From Candidatus Falkowbacteria bacterium RIFCSPLOWO2_02_FULL_45_15 (GTDB taxonomy: Bacteria; Patescibacteriota; Patescibacteriia; Patescibacteriales; XYC2-FULL-47-12): a DNA stretch of 16,690 nt. The translations under genes were made by a program, and so were the position numbers. Below, piece by piece: positions 12,714 through 16,690 of this stretch (position 1 is the stretch's first letter; each line of letters begins with the position of its first letter). Under the pieces are notes generated by a model, which made no database searches, was not told the DNA's origin, and worked only from the letters and a program-made list of their open reading frames with translations. Where the stretch lies: NCBI GenBank assembly GCA_001777995.1, contig MFFV01000042.1:5394-22083 (forward strand), in the 5' to 3' direction.

Positions 12714-15700
12714 AGTTATTTTTATCAGTAGTCGCGTCTTCAGCGACTCCGGCCGCGTCTTCGTCTATTACTTGTTGCACGCCGATCAATTCCACATCCA
12801 AACACAAACCCTTCATTTCCCGCACCAACACGTTAAATGATTCCGGCACGTTTTGCTTGCGAATTTCCTCGCCTTTAATGATCGCTTCATAAGCTTTGGA
12901 ACGGCCGGGGACGTCGTCGGATTTGATGGTGAGAATTTCTTGCAAAGTATGCGCCGCGCCGTATGCTTCCAACGCCCACACTTCCATTTCCCCAAAACGC
13001 TGGCCGCCAAATTGCGCTTTGCCGCCTAAGGGCTGTTGCGTAATTAAAGAATAAGGACCGATAGAGCGCTGATGCATTTTATCTTCTACCATGTGGTTGA
13101 GTTTCAGCATGTACTTATAGCCCACCGTTACTAGCTTATCAAATCTTTCGCCGGTCTTGCCGTTGTACAAAGCGACTTGGCCGCTGGTGGGGAAACCGGC
13201 CCGCTTTAATTCGGACTTGATCTGCTCTTCCGTTATTCCGTTCAGCGGCGGCGTCGCTGCCATGTAACCTAATTTATGAGCGGCCAGCCCCAAATGCGTT
13301 TCTAACAGCTGGCCTAAATTCATGCGAGAAACGACCCCCAAAGGAGATAAAATTATATCGACGGGAGTGCCGTCTTCTAAATACGGCATATCCTCAATCG
13401 GCACGATGCGAGAAATTACGCCTTTGTTGCCGTGCCGGCCGGCCATTTTATCGCCGACTTGAATTTTGCGCAGGTTGGCGATAGTAACTTGGGTTGATTG
13501 AATAACGCCGGCTGGCAATTTATCGCCGTCTTCCCGGGAAAATATTTTTATATCCACTACTTTTCCGTGTTCGCCGTGCTCTAAATAGAGCGAACTGTCG
13601 CGGATGTCTTTGGCTTTATCGCCAAAAATAGCGCGCAGCAATTTTTCTTCCGCCGACAATTCAGTCTCGCCTTTGGGAGTAATCTTGCCCACCAAAATAT
13701 TCCCGGAAGATACCTCGGCGCCGATGCGGATAATGCCGTTTTCATCCAAATCTTTTAAGCGCTCGATGGAAATGTTAGGGATGTCGCGGGTTACCACTTC
13801 GGGGCCGAGTTTAGTATCGCGCACGTCAATAGTGTAATTTTCAATGTGGATCGAGGAATAAAGGTCATGCTCAACCAAACGCTCGGAAATAATAATGGCG
13901 TCTTCAAAGTTAAACCCTTCCCAAGTCATAAAAGCAACCAGCACGTTACGGCCGATGGCAATCTCCCCGTTGGCAATGGCCGCTCCATCGGAGAGGACGT
14001 CTCCGGGGGCGACTTTGTCTCCCTTGCCGACTGTCGGGTGTTGATTAATGCAGGTGGAATGATTAGAGCGAACGAATTTATTTAATTGATAAGAAATAAT
14101 TTTATTATCTTTGCTTTTAACGTCAATTCTGTCGCCTTGAACGGCGGCCACTACCCCGTCTGCTTCGTTAATAACGATGTGGCCGGAATCAATGGCCGCT
14201 CGCCGCTCAATGCCGGTGCCGACAATCGGCGACTCGGGCATAATCAGCGGCACCGCTTGCCGCTGCATATTGGTGCCCATTAACGCCCGGATGCCGTCGT
14301 CGTGCTCCAAAAACGGAATGCAAGAGGTAGCGACGGAAATAATCTGGTTAGCGGCTACCTCCATAAAATCAATCTGGGATATTTGTTCAATAGAGGGCTC
14401 GCCATACTTTCTTACTTCCGCTTTCTCCACTAAAAAATAGCCGTTCTCATCGGTCGGCACCGTATAAAAAGTAGTAATGTACTTTTCTTCCTCAAAGGCG
14501 TCAAGATATTTTATCTCGTTCGTGACTATCGGCTTGATCGGAATGGTGACGGGGCCTAATTTAGCCAAGCGAGCCGCCAATTTTTCGTCAATTTTAGCGC
14601 CTGCTTTAGCCACTAGTTCGCCTGCTTTAGACGAATCTTTATCGTCGTAAACATCGGCGCGCAAAATTTTGCCAGCCGTTACTTTCGGGTCGTTATTAAC
14701 GTCGTGCAAAACTACTCGGTAAGGCGCTTCCAAAAAGCCGTAGCTGTTCAGCCGGGCGTAAGACGCCATGTGCCCGACTAAACCGATGTTCGGCCCTTCC
14801 GGAGTGGCAATCGGGCAGATGCGGCTGTAGTGCGTTGTATGCACATCGCGCACCTCAAAACCAGCCCGCTCGCGGGTTAATCCGCCCGGACCCATGGCGG
14901 AAAGGCGCCGTTTGTGCTCCAGTTCGGCTAACGGATTGGTCTGATCCATAAACTGCGAGAGCTGCGAGGACATAAAAAATTCCTTGACGACTCCGATTAC
15001 CGGCCGGGCGTTAATCAACTTGTTCGGCGTTAATTCGGCCATGTCAGTCGTACTCATTCTGTCTTTAACGATGCGCTCCATGCGGGAAAGCCCCAGGCGG
15101 AATTTATTTTGGATTAATTCTCCCACGGCGCGAATGCGGCGGTTGCCGAGGTGGTCAATGTCGTCTTCCTTGCCTTGAGTAATGTTGAGACGAATCACTT
15201 CTTTTAAAATAGCGATTAAATCTTCGCGGCGAAAAATGCGCGTTTCTTTATTAATGGGGATGTCAAAACCAAAGCGCTTGTTTAATTTATAACGGCCGAC
15301 GCGGTCAAAGTCATAGCGGTCAAAGCGGAAAAACATGGAGTAAATTAAATTCCGGGCGTTATCTACGGTGGCTAAGTCTCCCGGACGAATGCGCTTGTAA
15401 ACTTCCTTCAAGCCGTCGGCTTCGTTTTTAGCTATATCTTTAGCGATGGTGGCTTCCAGAAAACTGGTCTCGCCGTCCGCTTCCGCCTCTTTAAACATCT
15501 CTTTGAGTTCCGCGTCGGTTTCGTAGCCAAAGGCGCGCAACAGAGAGGTAACCGCCACTTTGCGCTTACGATCTATCCTTACCCAAACGACGTTATTGGC
15601 GTCGGTTTCAATTTCCAGCCACGCACCGCGGTTAGGGATTATTTTGGCGCCGTAGTATTTTCGCCCTTTAATCATTTCGGCGGTAAAAATAACGCCGGCC

Positions 15701-16119
15701 GAACGAATCAGCTGCGACACCACCACGCGTTCAATGCCGTTGATGACGAAAGTGCCGCGCTTAGTCATCAGCGGCAAATCGCCTAAAAACACTTCTTGCG
15801 TAATTGATTTGTCTGTTTGCTTATTATAAAGCCGGGCCTGCACGCGCAAGGGCACTTCAAAGGTAATGTTTTTGGCCTTACTTTCTAATTCGGAAAATTT
15901 CGGCTGGTCCAAATAGTAATCGTCAAAATATAATTCCAGGTTACGGCCGATAAAATCTTTAATGGGAGAAATTTCGTCAAAAAGTTCGCGCAAGCCTTCT
16001 TCAGTAAACCAACGGTAAGCATCTTTTTGCACCTCAATTAAATCCGGCATCTCCATCGCTACCGTCTGCGGCGAAAAAAATTTGCGCTCAATAGTGGCTT
16101 TTGCCTTGGCGTTAGACAT
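12706..16119 (-). CDS. rpoB: DNA-directed RNA polymerase subunit beta
   Basis: 1137 residues, the compact form without the large lineage insertions of E. coli (1342). Recognised landmarks: lobe and protrusion, the rifampicin region SSQLSQFMDQTNPLAELEHKRRLSAMGPGG at 384-412, RICPIATPEGPN shortly after, the KIQVGDKMAGRHGNKGVIS segment near the active centre, and the C-terminal GGQRFGEMEVWALEAYGAAHTLQEIL. In the rifampicin pocket D392, H402, R405 and S407 (E. coli D516, H526, R529, S531) keep the usual residues, while the E. coli L533 position is Met409. The usual Glu in CPIETPEGPN is Ala here. The ATG at 16119 has no clear Shine-Dalgarno; it was chosen because the family's conserved start follows it. 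It shares 8 nt with rpoC. Confidence 0.99.
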   Translation of the reverse strand: MSNAKAKATIERKFFSPQTVAMEMPDLIEVQKDAYRWFTEEGLRELFDEISPIKDFIGRNLELYFDDYYLDQPKFSELESKAKNITFEVPLRVQARLYNKQTDKSITQEVFLGDLPLMTKRGTFVINGIERVVVSQLIRSAGVIFTAEMIKGRKYYGAKIIPNRGAWLEIETDANNVVWVRIDRKRKVAVTSLLRAFGYETDAELKEMFKEAEADGETSFLEATIAKDIAKNEADGLKEVYKRIRPGDLATVDNARNLIYSMFFRFDRYDFDRVGRYKLNKRFGFDIPINKETRIFRREDLIAILKEVIRLNITQGKEDDIDHLGNRRIRAVGELIQNKFRLGLSRMERIVKDRMSTTDMAELTPNKLINARPVIGVVKEFFMSSQLSQFMDQTNPLAELEHKRRLSAMGPGGLTRERAGFEVRDVHTTHYSRICPIATPEGPNIGLVGHMASYARLNSYGFLEAPYRVVLHDVNNDPKVTAGKILRADVYDDKDSSKAGELVAKAGAKIDEKLAARLAKLGPVTIPIKPIVTNEIKYLDAFEEEKYITTFYTVPTDENGYFLVEKAEVRKYGEPSIEQISQIDFMEVAANQIISVATSCIPFLEHDDGIRALMGTNMQRQAVPLIMPESPIVGTGIERRAAIDSGHIVINEADGVVAAVQGDRIDVKSKDNKIISYQLNKFVRSNHSTCINQHPTVGKGDKVAPGDVLSDGAAIANGEIAIGRNVLVAFMTWEGFNFEDAIIISERLVEHDLYSSIHIENYTIDVRDTKLGPEVVTRDIPNISIERLKDLDENGIIRIGAEVSSGNILVGKITPKGETELSAEEKLLRAIFGDKAKDIRDSSLYLEHGEHGKVVDIKIFSREDGDKLPAGVIQSTQVTIANLRKIQVGDKMAGRHGNKGVISRIVPIEDMPYLEDGTPVDIILSPLGVVSRMNLGQLLETHLGLAAHKLGYMAATPPLNGITEEQIKSELKRAGFPTSGQVALYNGKTGERFDKLVTVGYKYMLKLNHMVEDKMHQRSIGPYSLITQQPLGGKAQFGGQRFGEMEVWALEAYGAAHTLQEILTIKSDDVPGRSKAYEAIIKGEEIRKQNVPESFNVLVREMKGLCLDVELIGVQQVIDEDAAGVAEDATTDKNNYA

Positions 16120-16198
16120 AATATTTTATTTGCTGCCTAAAATAATTTAAAAAATCTGTCTATTGTTAACAGCCGGCCGCGCGGATTTTGCGGCGTAC

Positions 16199-16233
16199 AA
16201 AAAAATATCCAGGTCCTTTTCTTGAAGGCAGGA
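16199..16233 (-). terminator. Weak hairpin plus T tract close to rpoB
   Basis: On the minus strand tcc-tg-cctt pairs with aagg-acct-gga around caagaa, followed shortly by seven T (16205-16199). The stem is interrupted by an internal loop, so it could be a pausing or attenuation site or nothing. Confidence 0.25.
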
Positions 16234-16304
16234 TTAACTAGCGGAAAAATCTACTGGCTGATGGCGGGGGCGGGGTAAAACACGTGAGTTATGTTTGGGT
16301 AGTA

Positions 16305-16334
16305 ATTTTAAATTACCTAAGATAATTTTGATAA
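16305..16334 (-). promoter_or_regulatory. Possible internal promoter downstream of the leader terminator
   Basis: TTATCA (16334-16329), 18-bp spacing, TAAAAT (16310-16305). Four and five bases match consensus. It would start transcription near 16298, beyond the hairpin, giving a leader of about 180 nt to rpoB. Confidence 0.35.
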
Positions 16335-16380
16335 AAAAAGAAAAACGGCCTCTTGTTTGAATAGAAAATAAGAACCGTTT
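16330..16380 (-). terminator. Intrinsic terminator or attenuator in the rpoB leader
   Basis: Minus strand: aaacgg (16380-16375) pairs with ccgttt (16348-16343). The stem is extended by G-U pairs next to it, and the hairpin is followed by ttcttttttt. The wobble pairs form only in the minus-strand RNA, and the T tract is on that side, so it acts towards rpoB. It lies about 70-120 nt downstream of the strong promoter. Confidence 0.65.
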
Positions 16381-16458
16381 ATTCAGAATGTCGTCTATAT
16401 ACTATAAACCATTTTGTTTGCACAAAAAGTTATGAGATTTTACATCTTACGTAGCCTC

Positions 16459-16487
16459 ATATTAACAATAATAAAAATAATTGTCAA
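16459..16487 (-). promoter_or_regulatory. Near-consensus sigma-70 type promoter upstream of rpoB
   Basis: Perfect TTGACA (16487-16482), exactly 17 bp, then TAATAT (16464-16459), four of six bases. A transcript would begin near 16452 and run towards rpoB, with a leader of about 330 nt interrupted by the terminator-like hairpin. Confidence 0.65.
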
Positions 16488-16690
16488 TAGGGGCTTTAAA
16501 GATTATTTTTATGAAAAATGCAAGAGCACTAATTTTTAAGCTAAAATTAAATAAAATCTGCCTTTTTATGGTATTAATTACTTCTTGTTAATCTAAGTTA
16601 TCCACACTCTCATATAACACTTAACATGTAACATAAAACATCAAAACAAAAAAAATGATTTGACTAAGTAACTAATAACTTTATAACTCC

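Larger units (their letters stand above)
16120..16690 (-). other. Non-coding rpoB leader region
   Basis: No gene longer than about 26 codons is credible here. The region holds a near-consensus promoter, a terminator-like hairpin, a possible second promoter and a weak hairpin with a T tract, all reading towards rpoB. The distal part (16500-16690) is AT-rich with short repeats such as acttaacatgtaacat and aactaataactttataact that recall the repeat elements elsewhere in the window. Confidence 0.6.

Noticed and set aside
16512..16592. 26-codon plus-strand frame with a hydrophobic end (MKNARALIFK...)
   Set aside because: Too short, no promoter or ribosome binding site, and in an AT-rich leader where such frames arise by chance.
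16598..16606. Perfect DnaA box (ttatccaca)
   Set aside because: A single box without further boxes, an AT-rich unwinding array or dnaA/dnaN nearby does not make an origin.

Overview
The window looks like a chromosomal segment of a Candidate Phyla Radiation (Patescibacteria, probably Parcubacteria-group) bacterium. I infer this from the mix of genes: rpoB-rpoC, a stand-alone S23-like four-helix-bundle gene, a GIY-YIG mini-gene, a DUF4258/DUF2283 pair, a DUF192 lipoprotein, and a giant Cys-rich secreted protein next to a calcium-loop membrane protein. Shine-Dalgarno signals are weak or absent and the code is standard. Species cannot be told from the sequence alone.

Layout. Positions 1-3565 (minus) hold the N-terminal 1188 codons of a giant exported protein that runs off the left edge; it has no stop inside the window. 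It carries six C-x6-C-x2-[F/Y] motifs and then a jelly-roll, carbohydrate-binding-like domain. Next come a four-helix-bundle gene inside a pair of 35-bp inverted repeats, a membrane protein with two calcium loops (4003-4767), an empty inverted-repeat element, and rsmA (4916-5794). rsmA has absorbed two repeat sequences in frame. A 74-bp inverted-repeat element flanked by 5-bp direct repeats separates rsmA from a divergent small secreted protein (5970-6410). That gene converges on a sugar-nucleotidyltransferase-like gene (6462-7151, minus). After a non-coding stretch comes a GIY-YIG gene bounded by 16-bp inverted repeats. A three-gene plus-strand operon follows (DUF4258, DUF2283, DUF192; 7730-8639). 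It converges on rpoC through a bidirectional terminator. rpoC and rpoB (minus, 8-nt overlap) fill 8745-16119, and 16120-16690 is a non-coding rpoB leader with a near-consensus promoter and a terminator-like hairpin.

How it fits together. The essential genes (rpoBC, rsmA) are intact. The exported proteins at 1-3565 and 4003-4767 share strand and order and were probably one cell-surface transcription unit, possibly with rsmA, before repeat elements landed between them.

The most striking theme is the density of small inverted-repeat elements between 3.5 and 8.7 kb. Some carry a gene (four-helix bundle, GIY-YIG), some are empty, two repeat sequences lie inside rsmA, and several supply stop codons to adjoining genes. 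They differ in sequence but share the same architecture, which is the best candidate in this window for an under-described system.
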